Assembly: GCA_009823505.1 (NCBI GenBank)
Contig: VZQC01009601.1
Location: forward strand, 3,128,919-3,192,918
Origin: Rhizomys pruinosus
Taxonomy: Eukaryota > Chordata > Mammalia > Rodentia > Spalacidae
DNA length: 64,000 nucleotides
Direction: 5' to 3'
Part shown: positions 22,168 through 34,745 of the stretch, in pieces
How positions within the stretch are numbered: position 1 is the first letter of the stretch
Layout of the letters: every line of letters begins with the position of its first letter
Notes under the pieces: model-generated
Told to the model about the DNA's origin: nothing
Seen by the model: only the letters and a program-made list of their open reading frames with translations
Database searches by the model: none
Translations under genes and position numbers: made by a program

Positions 22168-22589
22168 AAAATAATGACTATAAACTCCTTACAATGGGGT
22201 CCCTAGTAAGACCATATTAGAGGCCACTATAAAGTAGGGTTATAAGCACAAGTTTGGTTTTTGCTATACTTTTACAACCATGCACCTCTCGTTTTAGTAA
22301 CAAAATGTCCCAATCTAGCCACAATACCAGAGAACCATTTACAAGTGACTTCTTTCTTCCATTTCTGTATGATGGAGCCTTGGGGCTCAGTACCAGCAGT
22401 GAATGATGAAGGGCTTGTTTCTTGGTATATACAGGGTTAGTAGAAACCAATTTGAGGGTGGAGCTTAGTTTCTGAATCAAACAGACCCACCTGCCATCAG
22501 GACTTTCATCATTGAACTTTGACAATTTACTTTTTCTACCTGGGTCATAGACACAATGTTGGAAGTACAAGAGCTTTTAAATGTATATG

Positions 22590-22940
22590 AAGCCAAAGGC
22601 TAAGCACTTTTGGATAGCACACTTAGGGAGCCCAAGACAGGAACTCAGTGCAGGAACCTGGAGGCAGGAGCTGAAGCACAAGCCATGGAGGAGTGCTGTT
22701 CACTGGCTTGCTCTCCTGGCTCATGCCCAGCCTGCCTTCTTATACAGTACACAACAACCTGCCCAGAGTGGCACTACTCACTGTGGGCTGGGCCCTCCCA
22801 CATTGCCCGACAATCAAACAATACTCCACGGATGTGGTCACAGGCCAATCCAATGGAGCCAGTTCCCCAACTGAGGCTCCCTCAACCCAGGTGTGTCAAG
22901 TTGACACTAAAGCTATCCAGCACAGCCTGCTAGACTGATT
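22590..22940 (+). repeat. Old medium-repetition rodent repeat
   Basis: 'gacaggaactcagtgcagga', 'agcctgccttcttatacagt', 'ctgcccagagtggcactact', 'ttccccaactgaggctccc' and 'gtgtcaagttgacactaaag' follow the order of a common rodent repeat, also present at 340-1335. Frames here are repeat translations. Confidence 0.65.
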
Positions 22941-25035
22941 CCAACAGAAAAGAAAAGTTTGTATCTTTAAACCACAGTTAATCTGGAATGGTGTTCTGTA
23001 CCACTGGCAGTAACACCAGCTGATGCACTCACTGTTTCATAGAATGACACGGAAACACTAAGAGGGAGGTTTGATTTTTATTTTATATCTGACAGCTCTT
23101 AAAAAGTATTTTCTAAAAACATTGGAAAGGTTTGGTCAGATTGAGTCTGACTGTACATTCCATTAGTTTTCAAATTTTTATTTTATTAAAGAGAAGACAA
23201 TTATCTTGCATTCTGATCCATGTACTTGTTAACAGATATCCTAGTCTATAACCAAAACAAAAAAAATGAGTTTAGCTAATGCAAAGGACTTCTCTCAACC
23301 TGCTGCAGCCCCTGGTATCTCATTACCATGAGAAAGGTTCGCTGAATTAGTGACAATATTCGCAGGGTGATAAATAAGAATTTTATTTAAGAGATGTCTG
23401 GAAGATTCATTGAATCATGATAATAGCAATCTCTGATTATTTAGGAACTTTAATAAATCAAAGAAAACTTTGATAGTGTGAGAAAGATTATCATTCAGAC
23501 TTGGAATGTTATTTCACTCACTGGAATGTTTTCTATTATTAATCACTCTTTTTTTTAAATGGAATAAATAGATTAGTACGTTTATCTTTTTTATGGTGCT
23601 AAATTAACATAATGGATGAGGATCAGTGAACGCCACTGCCGAAGATGCCAGAAGGAAGGCAGAGTCAGCTGATGTTGAAGAGCTGTAATAGGGGTTGATG
23701 CGATCCCTTTTCAATCTGACCATCTGATAAATTTTCATCACTTCTTTTCCTTAGTGTTCCCTTCCCTAATATCTTTTACCAAGCTACAGATTTAAATATA
23801 ATCACAGAAATTCTTCCTCTGGTCAGCTCAATTTAAGAGCCACAAATAACAGAATCACTCTTTAAAAAGTCATTTGCAAAGCTCCTTGGATATTAAAATT
23901 GCAACAGAGTACATATCCTGTACACCATAAGGTTTAGAAGGAAGGGTTTCCATGCCAAGGAATCTCCAAAGTACCAGAAAGCCAGCAAGTAATAAGTCTT
24001 TGTATTCCATATGTTGTCTTAATCATGATTAGTTTTCACAGGAAAAGTGTTCTTTAGCTGGTAGAAAAAAAAAGAATGCTTACTTCAGCCACAATGTTTT
24101 CAGTTCATATAATATTCAGAGCATGCAGAAGAATAAGAGGAGAAATTTTCAAATGTAAAGATAGAGGGAGTCATACATTCACCCTGGAGATACCTTGTGT
24201 ATAAAAAAAAAATAAGTGAACTTAATATTTATAATTTAACAACAGAAGATGTGATGCCACCTGCTCCTGAGTGCAGCTGTGCAAGGTGAAGGCAATCCTC
24301 ACACCGTTAAATTCTGCCATTTTTCTTTCTTGACATTCCAGTATTGAGAGGCCACCTGTAGAATAGTTATCTTCCATTCTCTAACTTTTACAAGTAGGTA
24401 GCTTACATTGGAAGGTTGGCACATTTGAGATCTCTTGGGATAGCTCCACATATATAGATGTGTCTACATGAAAACCTGGGTCCTCAAATAACTGTAGTTT
24501 AAGGTAAACAAGGACAAGCAGGCCCTCTATCTAGCTCCAATAAAATTGTACATCTCTTATAGCAGGTCTCTAGCTAGGCATAAGGCAGTAAGTCTTTTCC
24601 CACCGGAAGTTCACATTAAAGGAGAAAATGAGTTTGTGATTTAATTTTGAACAGCTCTAATTCCTAATAAAAGAATACCAATGAAGATGCAATACTGTTT
24701 TCTAAGGGAAGACCCTTGATGTTATTTTGAAAAAAAACTCCTAACAGACATGTTTCTAACTTTTTATCTGTTGAGGAATTTGGATATTTGAACAGATATA
24801 CTACATAGTTCAAGAAATCCCGGGTAAAATATGAAGCTTCTGAGTTTTAGGAAAATAAATCAGGTCATTGAATCTGGAAAAGAGACATCAAGCAAAGAAG
24901 TGGTAGGAAGCAGGCAGTAGAAGGCTTATAAGAGACTTCCAAGACTATGAAGGAGTAGATGATTACCAGAAGGTCAATAAGATAAGTAGTATGTTATTTG
25001 TACACTCTACAGACATCTTGTTTCATTAGAATGAT
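22941..25035. other. Unassigned DNA
   Basis: About 2.1 kb of AT-rich DNA with no gene or repeat I can name. Confidence 0.4.
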
Positions 25036-25039
25036 GCTG

Positions 25040-25290
25040 AATAGCACTGGGGTGATGGCTCCATTGGTAGGAGACTTGTCTTTGCAAGCACAGTGGTATG
25101 ACTCTGACCCCGAGAACACCTATAACACTGCCAAACATGGTAGCATATAGTTATAATCTCTAGAGCTGGAGAAGCAGAGACTGGAGACTCTTTGGAGGTC
25201 ACTGCCCAGCTAGTCTATCTTCATTAAGGAGTTCCAAGCAAATGAGAGATCTTGTATTAAATGAGATGGATAGCATCTGTGAGGATGAAA
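25040..25290 (+). repeat. B3-like SINE
   Basis: The head 'ctggggtgatggctccattg' and box-B-like 'tatgactctgaccccgagaa' are followed by 'ggtagcatatagttataatc' and 'gctggagaagcagagactgg', the tRNA-then-B1-like order of B3/B4 SINEs. Diverged. Confidence 0.6.
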
Positions 25291-26080
25291 CCCCTGTGTA
25301 CAAACAAGATGTCCATATATATGGACCAATGATAGTAAATTACAAGCTCAAACTGGCGAGCCCATAAGTGCAAAGGAGTAAGAGCCCATATTTGTCATAA
25401 GAGGAATCCAATGACTATTAGCTCATAATCAGATCCATGAATGTGATGATGTAACAATGTGTTCCAAATCTGTACAAAGTAGAGTGAATGAATTTTTAGT
25501 TTAGGTAACTTCTGATTGTTTTTCCTTCTAAAGGGGGTAAATCATTCTTATAGACTATGTTTCGCCATGATAAACCATCATAAAGTGGAAAAGATCCATA
25601 TACAATTCTCATGAAGAGCAGCTCAAGGGCTAGTTTTTCTTTCAATTTATCTTCTATGCAATCATAAAGAGTGGTGTTCTATCTCTATGAATAAATTATT
25701 ATATGCTGTTATACTGTTTCACAGGTAAAGCAGGTCAAGCTTTAGGAGCATTTATTTGCTCACAGAATTTCTTTCCAGAAACAAAGTACCTCATAAAATC
25801 TGTAGTGCAGTATCTACATAGAGCTGTTTCAATCTTTCTTCCACATGATACATTATGTGCACATGTGCTCATGATCATGTCAGTATGCAATTCTTATCAC
25901 ATAAGTAGAGCAAACTAGAATTCTGATGCTAAAGCCATACATGAATTGAAAGATTTCAGTGGTTAATCATGAAGGTCATAGTTTGGCTAATGACTGGAGG
26001 AGTTGAATCTAAGCACAAGTTCATTTTGCTTCTGGCCCACTGACTTCTCTACTAACCCCTCTGATGAGTGCCATTCCTAC
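25291..26080. other. Unassigned DNA
   Basis: No gene or repeat recognised. The frame at 25703-25918 has no domain. Confidence 0.4.
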
Positions 26081-26084
26081 CTCT

Positions 26085-26252
26085 TGCTCAGGTCTTCTTC
26101 TGCTCCTGACCCTGTGGACCAGCAGGGTTGGCATTACCATGCAGTTTGTCAGAAACAGGGACTCACAGGTCCAATACCAGACCTATAAACTCAGAACGTG
26201 CATTTTTAACAAGATCTCTAGATAATCCCTACATGAAAGTTTGAAAAGTATG
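26085..26252. repeat. MER5A-like ancient DNA-transposon remnant
   Basis: 'ccagcagggttggcattacc', 'gtttgtcagaaacagggact' and 'gtgcatttttaacaagatct' followed by 'gaaagtttgaaaagta' follow the order of a MER5A non-autonomous hAT element. The call is from memory of the consensus and is tentative. Confidence 0.5.

Positions 26253-26284
<32 letters not shown>
26253..26284. repeat. Poly(A) run, 32 nt
   Basis: An uninterrupted A-run directly after the MER5A-like segment. No retroposon body or TSD could be assigned to it. Confidence 0.9.
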
Positions 26285-26285
<1 letters not shown>

Positions 26286-27639
26286 ACCTTCCAACCCCTT
26301 ATGGAAAAAGGCCAGACTGACCAAGATAACTAATGTACTGGCTACTCTTAACCTCACCTGCAAATGAAATAAAGGGCATTCCTGCACATGGTTTCATGTG
26401 CAGATAGGAAAAATAGTAATTCAGAGTGAATAATGTCTCACTAGCCATACTTTCATTGCTTACTGAAATAGAACTTAAAATTGAGCCTCTTATTTAGCTA
26501 CAAAAGCATCAATTGGAAGAACTACAGGAATTGCACTTTAAAAATATTTCTCACCTGCAAATAGATTTGTTTCTGTGCAAAAAAAAAAAAAACACGCATG
26601 GGTGGATATTTGTTTCATGACTAATCATTAGTACAAATCTACTCAAACTCCAAAGCTGTCATGGTCACCTGGTATAATGGTACACTATGTAGCTGTTTGA
26701 AACCCTGGGATTTTATTCAATACCTTTCAGGGTTGCTAAGTGAAAACCAGCAAGATGCTTTCTGTGAGTTACAATATGCATAAAAGTAAATTTAAGGACA
26801 CATAAATATGACTGAAAAGATACAGAATAATCCTGGAGGAATGCACAACACAGCAGCAACTTGAATTGGAGTCAGGGGAACTAGGTCACTAATGAACAGG
26901 AGAGTAAGGGCGAACCGCACATCCCTGTATGTTTCTCCATATTTTGAACACCATGAAATGCACATATATTACCTCCCTGTCATTTCACGTAAATGCACAT
27001 TGAAACCATTTTTAACAGGAGAAAAGAGAAAAGATAGCTTTTATGGCAGATATAATGATCATGTTTGCATGTCTTCAGTGCAAATCTCTCAGTAGAATGA
27101 GGTGTGCCATTTAACCATTGCCTCTACTGTTTCCAAGTTAAACAACTGGTATTAAATATTTTTTCAAGTATTTATCATACTATTGTCTCAGAGGAAAGTT
27201 AAGAACCTATCCTACCAGTCACCTTAAAAATTATAAAAGAAGGTGGGAAAATCTTTCATGAGGTATTATTTGTGATGAGAAAATAACTCTATTATTGAGC
27301 TTAGATGCTTAATGTTTTGATAGCCTCTAAATGGAATCACATCAAATATTAACCATCTCTATTATTATTTCTTTCTGAAACAACTTTCTTTGTGATAATA
27401 AATGAAGTTTCCTGAATCACAACTCTTCACAGGAATCTGTTTCAGAAATGCCAGGGATATAGCAGACTCATTGCATGTTAGGTGCTGAAGTACGCTGTCC
27501 CAACAAAATTCCATCTTTCTTTTAGTTAATTTGTTAAAACACACTACAAATTCAAACAACTTGCTTATGTTTCTTTTTCCAATTATATCTTCAGTTTTCT
27601 GATAGTTAGAAATTAGTTTGTCATTAAAAAGAATAATTG
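26285..27639. other. Unassigned DNA
   Basis: No recognisable gene or repeat. An A-run of 14 nt lies near 26579-26592. Confidence 0.4.
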
Positions 27640-27653
27640 AAAATCTGTTAATT

Positions 27654-27900
27654 TTTTAAAAATATGTTTTTATTGTTATTAAACTTCTTCATACATCATA
27701 GATCATTTCTCAATCCAATTAAGAGTCATTTTCCCTTCCATGCCCCCACCCCACCTGAGTTCATGCATTCTGCCATACATGTCTTGCATCTTTTTCTGAG
27801 TCTTTCCAGAGGGGTTTCTTTTTTGCTTTTCTAACCAGATTTTTTACTTTTTTTTCACATTTTTCCCCTTACTTTTATATTACTCTAAAGTATGAATATA

Positions 27901-27941
<41 letters not shown>

Positions 27942-28336
27942 GATTATATATACCACAATTACAAAGTCTGAAAATAAGTGGTCAGTTAATATCTAGGAGC
28001 CTAATTAAGGATTAACATATATTTGCTTTCATATAAAAAGAACTATATCAGCCGGCGTGGTGGGCACGCCTTTAATCCTAGCACTTGGGAGGCAAGGCAG
28101 GCGGATCTTTGTGAGTTCAAGGCCAGCCTGGTCTCCAGAGTGAGTTCCAGGAGAGCTGGGGCTACAGGAGAACCCTGTCTGAAAAGACCAAAAAAAAAAA
28201 AAAAAAAAAAAAGAAATATACCATAGGGATTTGTTGCTAGCATCCTCAAATGTGGGATACCACATTTCTGGGACTATGTCATTCCATTTAGCATAATGGT
28301 TTCAAGTTCCATCCATTTGCCTGAAACGTTTAGGAT
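27654..28336 (-). mobile_element. 5'-truncated L1 3' end with 14 bp TSD, holding a nested B1
   Basis: The perfect repeat 'aaaatctgttaatt' at 27640-27653 and 28337-28350 bounds the insertion. Inside, on the minus strand, is an L1 3' terminus: the end of ORF2 at 28240-28330 ('gcataatggtttcaagttcc' in reverse) and a 3' UTR ending in 'aaaacatattt'-type A-rich sequence. A CT/TA microsatellite (27901-27941) has grown inside the UTR. A B1 is inserted at 28051-28213. The same UTR text occurs at 38815-39030 and 59271-59700. Confidence 0.88.
28051..28213 (+). repeat. B1 SINE nested in an L1 3' UTR
   Basis: 'gccggcgtggtgggcacgcc' to 'tgaaaagacc' plus an A-run. Flanking near-repeats 'aaaaagaactatatca' and 'aaaaagaaatatacca' represent a TSD with three differences. 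Confidence 0.92.
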
Positions 28337-28350
28337 AAAATCTGTTAATT

Positions 28351-29008
28351 CTTACTGGCACAGTGTAATATGCATGGATTTTGGTGGTGCTGAAGTCAGT
28401 GGTGAGGATTATGATCACTGCACTGTTGTCTTCCTCCTCAGAGGTGAGGGCAAACCACAGGCAAGCTGAGCTGGAATATATGTAAATGACTCCATTACTA
28501 TCTAAAGAAGGTTTGGCCTTTCTTTGCTAGATTGCTTACTTCCCTTTATCGGGCAGAGAAATTTTTCTAGAAAAAAAATCCTTTAAGAAACATTTCAAAT
28601 TCAATTTCTTTCGAGAAGCTGCTCTTGATTACCTCAATTTGATGCAATTCAACCGTCTGAAATACTCCTGTACACTCCATCTGTGCTCTAAGTTGGCATG
28701 TTCTATGTTATTAGAAACTGAGTTGTCATCTCCCCCAGCCACCATGAACATTCATTCCATGAAGACAAGATTGCTTTTTCATGTTTGTATCTGCAAAAGG
28801 ATTTCATACTGAATAGGAATTTTATTTAAAAAAAAAAAAGTAAGTCCAAACGTACTGAACATCATTTAATAAAAAATCTCTTATTCTACTGAAATTTATG
28901 TAATAAGACAGATAAGTCTAAGAAAGAGGCAACTGGTCATAGAAAAGGAACACTTGATCAAAAGACACTGCCTCTAAGGTGACTTCTATTGCACTGGGAA
29001 TCTGTTTT
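28351..29008. other. Unassigned DNA
   Basis: No gene or recognisable repeat. Confidence 0.4.
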
Positions 29009-29023
29009 CCAAAGATATCTTTT

Positions 29024-29262
29024 TTCAAATTTTTTTTTAATTTTGTATGTGTATGAATGTACTGTCTGCATGTAGGTTTGTGCACTCATGTCGTGCAATG
29101 CCACGGATGTCAGAAGAGGGTCTCGGATTCCCCTGGAACTGGAGTTCTCCTGGAATTGGAATTATAGACGGTTCTTAGCTGCCACGTGGGTGCCGGGGAT
29201 CGAACCCAGGTCCTCTGCAAGAGCAGTCGGTGCTCTTAACCGCTAGGCTAACTCTCCAGACC
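29024..29262 (-). repeat. B2 SINE, variant with internal duplication, 15 bp TSD
   Basis: A clean minus-strand B2 with B box 'ggggatcgaacccaggtcc' (reverse). The stretch 29133-29166 repeats itself imperfectly: 'ctggaactggagttctc' then 'ctggaattggaattatag'. The TSD 'ccaaagatatctttt' lies at 29009-29023 and 29263-29277 (overlapping the element end by shared C residues). Confidence 0.93.
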
Positions 29263-29277
29263 CCAAAGATATCTTTT

Positions 29278-29989
29278 AAAGGAAATTTTGTTCAACATAG
29301 GAACACCATTTGTAGAAAATAATGTACCTTGTTTAATACAACATGCAATACATACAAACCATCAGGTTATTTTCAAACCATTTTTCTTGAGTCTTGTGTT
29401 CACTGGTTAAAATAGCTATTCTCCTCGTATGCACACATCTATTAAAATGCTTATATAGTTTAAGACAAAAAGACTATGGATTTTTTTATCCCAAATTGGA
29501 ATCCCCCCAAAAGGTGAAAATTGTGGTGACATTAATAACTAATGACTCTATCAAAAATTTGATTCAAGACAAATTAACAAAGATGACTGTCAAATTTAGA
29601 CTCTTTTAGCATGCCTAAAAGACTTGAAGTGAAAAAAGGCAGAGTGCATTAAAATTTAGAGAGAAATTTCACATTTAATTCATAATATATAGCTTTATTA
29701 TGAAGTTATTTCAGGGAGCTGTGTTCAAACATTAAAAATCTTATTGAATAATTATCAAATGTAAACAATGAGTCACCATTTATCAAGTTTCCATATTGAA
29801 AATCTCTAAAGAGGTTTCAGAAGTATTCCTCATTCTGAGGGACTAGACCATTACATAAGTTGTATCTTGAGTAACTTAGTAAGATGCATAACAGAGGACT
29901 AGTAAAAGGAAAGGTAGCTAGTGGCTGCCACCACCTTCACTAGCTGCAATTTTACATCAAGCTATCACTTTAATCTTACTACGGTGGTA
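29278..29989. other. Unassigned DNA
   Basis: No gene or recognisable repeat. Confidence 0.4.
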
Positions 29990-30780
29990 TTTTGTCTGGC
30001 TTGAGCTTATGTGGGACTTGTTCATCCTATCAACCACTGCCGGTGAGAACTGACCAGCCCTCCGGAAAGCTCTCTTTTTTTGGGGTCATCCAGCACTTCT
30101 GGCTCTTATAATCTTTCTGCCCACCTTCTGCAATTATACCTGATCACTGGGAGGCAGACATTGGATATAGGTGCCCTATTCATGGATAAGCCCTCTGTAG
30201 GTCCTTATTCTCTGCACTTTTGTCAGTTTATGGGTCTCTGTGTCCATGGCCACCTGCTGCATGAGGAAGCTTCTCTGGTCAGTGTTGAGAGATGTATTAA
30301 TCTACAACAATGAGTCCTTAGGAGTTGGTTTAATACTCTACTTAGCAGAATAGTAGCAAGCTCTCTCCTATGGCCTTTGACATGCCTAGTCATAGGTTCC
30401 TAGGTCTGATCTCCATTTCAGTTATGGGCTCCATCTTATGAAGTGGATCTTAAATCCAATCAGAAAGTGTTTGGTTATTACCATAGCAGTTGTTCCACTT
30501 TTGATCCAGTGAGCAAATCCTGCCAGGCCAGCTACTGTTGTAGTTCATAATATTGTTAGCTAGGTAAGTTTGAAGGGCGATGATTACTTTTCCAGTAGCA
30601 TGCACAGCCACTTCTAGTCTATGAAGGCTAGCCAGTAGGGATGAAGCTTTGAAGTTAGTACCAGCTTGACTTGTCTTGTTTTATATGGATATTGGGTACT
30701 GAAGTCAAGTTCTCATGCTTTCAAGGCAAAGACTTTTAAACTGATCTCTCTCTCCAACTTCAAGACTTTTAAATTTTTGT
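29990..30780 (-). repeat. Rodent L1-associated UTR-like repeat
   Basis: 'ggtcagtgttgagagatgta', 'taggagttggtttaatactc', 'cttaaatccaatcagaaagt', 'tagcatgcacagccacttct' and 'gaaggctagccagtaggga' are in the order of a very common rodent sequence that I associate with old L1 (Lx) elements. Reverse-orientation relatives are at 45598-45745, and another minus-orientation piece is at 53545-53700. Assignment to L1 rather than an LTR internal region is from memory. Confidence 0.45.
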
Positions 30781-31129
30781 AGAAGCATTCATTTTTTGTG
30801 CCTGTTCAATTCTGCAAAGATAAGTGCCATTTCATTGGCTTCCTTGATATCATGAAAATGCACCAGACAATTTCACAAACCTAAAAGGCTCAATAAATGT
30901 GTTGGGAGGAAACCAGTTTCATGATGTCTGCATCATTTCAGTCCTAGGAAGCAGAGTACTAAAAACATGTTTTTATTAAAGTCTTTAAATTTGAGGGTTC
31001 GCATTTATACATCTATGTTAATGGAGGGATTTTCTCACATTTTTGAAGCAAACATAAAAATACTGACAATCTTTACATAAGGATAGCATTTGATAAAGAA
31101 ATTTAATTAGGTTAGTGTGTGTCCCTGGA

Positions 31130-31660
31130 GAGGATTCCTATACTGAAACTCACCCAGGATTCAGAGATCATTGAGGAAAACAGGGCAGAAAGATTGGAAG
31201 AGCCAGAGTTGGTGCACAAACATAGGGAAACAGTCTTTGAGGCCCATGAGAACTTGCTCATATGAACTTGCAACCAACCATGGTTGCATGCACAAGACCA
31301 ATGCTGACTCAGTCAGACAAATCCCAGCATAGAACTGAGAAAATGGGAAGCAGGACCCAATCACAGCTGAAGAACTTTTGGCAACTGATTATTGTAGAGT
31401 GAGGTAATTCAAGTGAATTATCTTATATTATCTTATATAGGTTGACCAGGCTCTGGTGGATGAACTTGTACCAAAGAATATCTGTATACAAATGCATGAC
31501 TGGATAGGCCTTAACATATTTAACAGAATGCTTGAAATCCAATTGTGGTGGTGGGGCTATGGGAAGTACAGATGGGGGAGGGGTCTAAATCTGATTAAGA
31601 TCTATTATATGAAATGCGCAAAACCTTAATAAAATATACATTTAAAAATTTTAAATAATT
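31130..31660 (+). mobile_element. L1 3' UTR (old rodent Lx-type)
   Basis: 'gcagaaagattggaagagcc', 'catgagaacttgctcatatg', 'gcatgcacaagaccaatgct', 'tcccagcatagaactgagaa' and the end 'gcaaaaccttaataaaatat'. It parallels 17160-17900 along its length and is truncated, with no ORF2. Confidence 0.7.
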
Positions 31661-32159
31661 TAACAACTTGCTGTAAATGGACATAAATCTAGAAGTCCTC
31701 TGGCACAGAAAGCCTTATGTCTTCCTCATTTTTACCAATACTTGAAATCATGAATAGGGTTATTACTTGCTCAGAACACCAATTCCAAGTTTTATGAACT
31801 GAATTAAACAATAAATGTTTGCAACATGCTCATTTGAAAATATCACCAAGTATGCCACAAAAATACAGTTGTTTTGAAATAAAATTTAAATAGCACAAGC
31901 AAAATTGGGAAGTCCAATAATATCACTGAAAATGAGGTGCAATTTCATATTTCTTTTTCTTATATTTCCATGTTATCTGAATTTAATATATTAGACTTTT
32001 ACTACTGCAATTCTGTGAATAATTACTTAGGATGAAAGCAATTATCTCCTAATAAGCCCAGATCTATGGTACTAACTCCATTTTTACTTATACAGTCCTA
32101 TGATATTGTCATACGAATCACTTTCATATCTTTGATGTGACCATTGGTTCAATTAGTCA
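31661..32159. other. Unassigned DNA
   Basis: No gene or repeat recognised. Confidence 0.4.
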
Positions 32160-32169
32160 CTGGATTTTT

Positions 32170-32413
32170 AAAATTTTTATTTATTATTTATTTATTTATG
32201 TGTATGAATGTACTGTCTGCAAGTAAGTTTATGCACCCATGTCGTGCAATGCCGTGGAGGTCAGAAGAAGGCGTCGGATTCCCCTGGAACTGAAGTTCTC
32301 CTGGAATTGAAGTTACAGACGGTTCTCAGCCTCCATGTGGGTGCTGGGGATCAAACCCCGGTCCTCTGCAAGAACAGTCGGAGCTCTTAACCGCTAGGCT
32401 ATCTCTCCAGCCC
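32170..32413 (-). repeat. B2 SINE, variant with internal duplication
   Basis: Minus-strand B2. It carries the same internal near-duplication as the copy at 29024-29262 (32284-32315: 'ctggaactgaagttctc' then 'ctggaattgaagttacag'). Flanks 'ctggattttt' at 32160-32169 and 32414-32423. Confidence 0.92.
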
Positions 32414-32423
32414 CTGGATTTTT

Positions 32424-32860
32424 TTTATTTCATAAAATAAAGTGTGTTTGAACTACAGTTCCATCTGAAAAGAACTTTGTGTTTTATATAAGAATAAACT
32501 GTAAAAACAGTATTTAAATGAGCCAAAATGAATAGAGGCATATAAATTAATCCTTGATAATTTTATGAAAATTTATAGTGAAAGCAAACACAAAATCTTG
32601 GGCGTACTTCTACATTATCTGAGCAAAACACATCATAGAAGGAAAATATTTGCCTACCATTAGCTTACTGGTTATTCCTTTTATTGAGTGACCAGGACAT
32701 TTGAAGCACTGTAACAGACATGCAGCCAGACCAGGTGGGAGTAAGGGCAACATGTTCATAGATATTTATATATCATTCAACAAAATAATTTATGGCACTA
32801 CTGAAGAAATCCCCATCTTTTTTCACATTGAGCATCAGGTGAATTTTGTCATTTTTTGTT
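32424..32860. other. Unassigned DNA
   Basis: No gene or repeat recognised. Confidence 0.4.
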
Positions 32861-32877
32861 TTATCATTCACCTTCTT

Positions 32878-33119
32878 TTTTTAACTTTTTAAATATTTTT
32901 AAAATTTTATTTATTTTTGTATGTGTATGAATGTACTGTCTGCATGTAGGTCTGTGCACCCGTGTCGTGCAATGCCGCGGAGGTCAGAAGAGGGTCTCGG
33001 ATTCCCCTGGAACTGGGAGTTAAAGACGGTTCTCAGCTGCCATGTGAGTGCTGGGGATCGAACCCGGGTCCTCTGCAAGAACAGTTGGTACTCTTAACCA
33101 CTAGGCCTTCTCTCCAGCC
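32878..33119 (-). repeat. B2 SINE with 17 bp TSD
   Basis: Minus-strand B2 without the internal duplication ('ctggaactgggagttaaaga'). A perfect 17 bp repeat 'ttatcattcaccttctt' lies at 32861-32877 and 33120-33136. A frame over it is read-through of the SINE. Confidence 0.95.
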
Positions 33120-33136
33120 TTATCATTCACCTTCTT

Positions 33137-34217
33137 ACAGGAATAACCTAAGAGCAGGCTCCAATCTTTACTCCCATTTGGGTCTAGCTTTTCAGGTAAG
33201 CTACCAGGGTGGTGTCAGTCTCTCCTCAGTTTCATTCTCTGGTCTTACTATGACAAAAATAATTTTCATTTTGCACAAGCTAGTGGATCCTGATTGCATC
33301 AGAGAGAGAAAGAAAATCTACAGGAAGGAAGGCATCACCTTCTAACTCACAGAGATAATTAAGTGAAGCATTTAGAGAAGAAAAATACACGTATTTTACT
33401 GGCCTTTGCCTAGTACAGTAGAAAAACATGTGATTTGGAGAACAACAAAAATGAAATGGACTAATTCCAGGTAGGGAAATCCGTGCTTTCTCTGTCAAGT
33501 GTTCAAGTTTTTAGTATGAAACTAGTGCCCAGTGACAACCAAGCTTGCCAGTTCCTAAATGAATATTGGATCAGCTCTTTTGGGAACTTGAAAAGAACGG
33601 GTATGAATTGGAATTGATTTGGGAATAGCATTGAAGATAGACCTAGAGTCAACAGAATTTTAGGAACCTATTTTTACAAAATTTAAAATTAAATTATTCT
33701 TTGAGGAATTTCATACATAAGCACACTGTAAAATGTAATTTCCACCATGAACTAGTGGCAGTCCGTGGCTGCTGAGTTAGGGAGAATCAGTTTTCTCCAT
33801 GTCTGAGATAACTGCTACATTATCCAATCCCAACAGGTCAGTTCTAAACACATACATATAAGAGCAACACTCAATGGACTGAGGAGATTTTATATATACC
33901 TAGGAAACTGTTATGATTATAAATTTAAGAATAGGTCAGGTTCCTATTTTTACAGCCAACTCTTCTTTGATTCATGGGCCGGGTAGTGTTTCCTTAATTT
34001 GAAACAACTGTCTCTGTTCTGTTTTCTGACGCTGGGAAAACACAGATTCTATGCATTGACCAAGACCTAGCCCATTATGAGCTTCACTACAGGCTTTGAT
34101 GTGTGGGCATTCAAATGCTTCCCCGGTTCATCTCCACTGCGTTTCTTCATTGTGTCTTCCTAACTATATTTTCTCAAGTCATATGCAGTTTGGATTTCAA
34201 AGGCTTTACATTAAAAC
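33137..34217. other. Unassigned DNA
   Basis: About 1.1 kb with no gene or repeat that I can name. Confidence 0.4.
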
Positions 34218-34226
34218 TAGCAAACT

Positions 34227-34431
34227 CGGGCTGGAGAGATGGCCTATTGGTTAAGAGCTCCGACTCCTCTTGCAGAGGACCCGGGTTTGATCGCCAGCAC
34301 CCACATGGCGGCTGAGAACCATCTTTAACTCCAGTTCCAGGGGAATCCGATGCCCTCCGAGGCATTGCATGAGACGGGTGCACCAACCTACATGCAGACA
34401 GTACATTCATAAATAAATAAATAAATAAAAT
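34227..34431 (+). repeat. B2 SINE
   Basis: 'gggctggagagatggcctat', B box 'gggtttgatcgcc', end 'catgcagacagtacattcat' and an (AAAT)n tail. Flanks 'tagcaaact' at 34218-34226 and 34432-34440. Confidence 0.93.
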
Positions 34432-34549
34432 TAGCAAACTGTAGCTTGAGCCATGCAGGTCTTGTCTCTTTAAGTCCTCAAAGTAAGAATGGATTATGCA
34501 TTTGCTTTGCTATAAGCAAAAAAAGTTGGTAATACAAATATACATCAGC

Positions 34550-34745
34550 ATCTGAGGATGACACTCATTTGGTAGAATGTTTGCCTAGCACATGGCACCA
34601 TACCCCATCACTACATAGAGTGGCGACATATGACTGTAACCCCAGCATCCAGGAGGTAGACAGGAAGATCGAAGTTCAAGGGCATCCTCAGCTACACAAA
34701 ATTCAAGGCCAGCTTGGGCTACATTTGACCCCATCTCAAAATAAA
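34550..34745 (+). repeat. B4-like SINE
   Basis: The head 'cacatggcaccataccccat' is tRNA/ID-like. It is followed by a B1-like half: 'aaccccagcatccaggaggt', 'caaggccagcttgggctac', 'ccccatctcaaaataaaaa'. This tRNA-head-plus-B1 order defines B4. Confidence 0.65.

Noticed and set aside
22581..22938. Three overlapping plus-strand frames of 81-107 codons
   Set aside because: They lie entirely in a common rodent interspersed repeat and show no domain.
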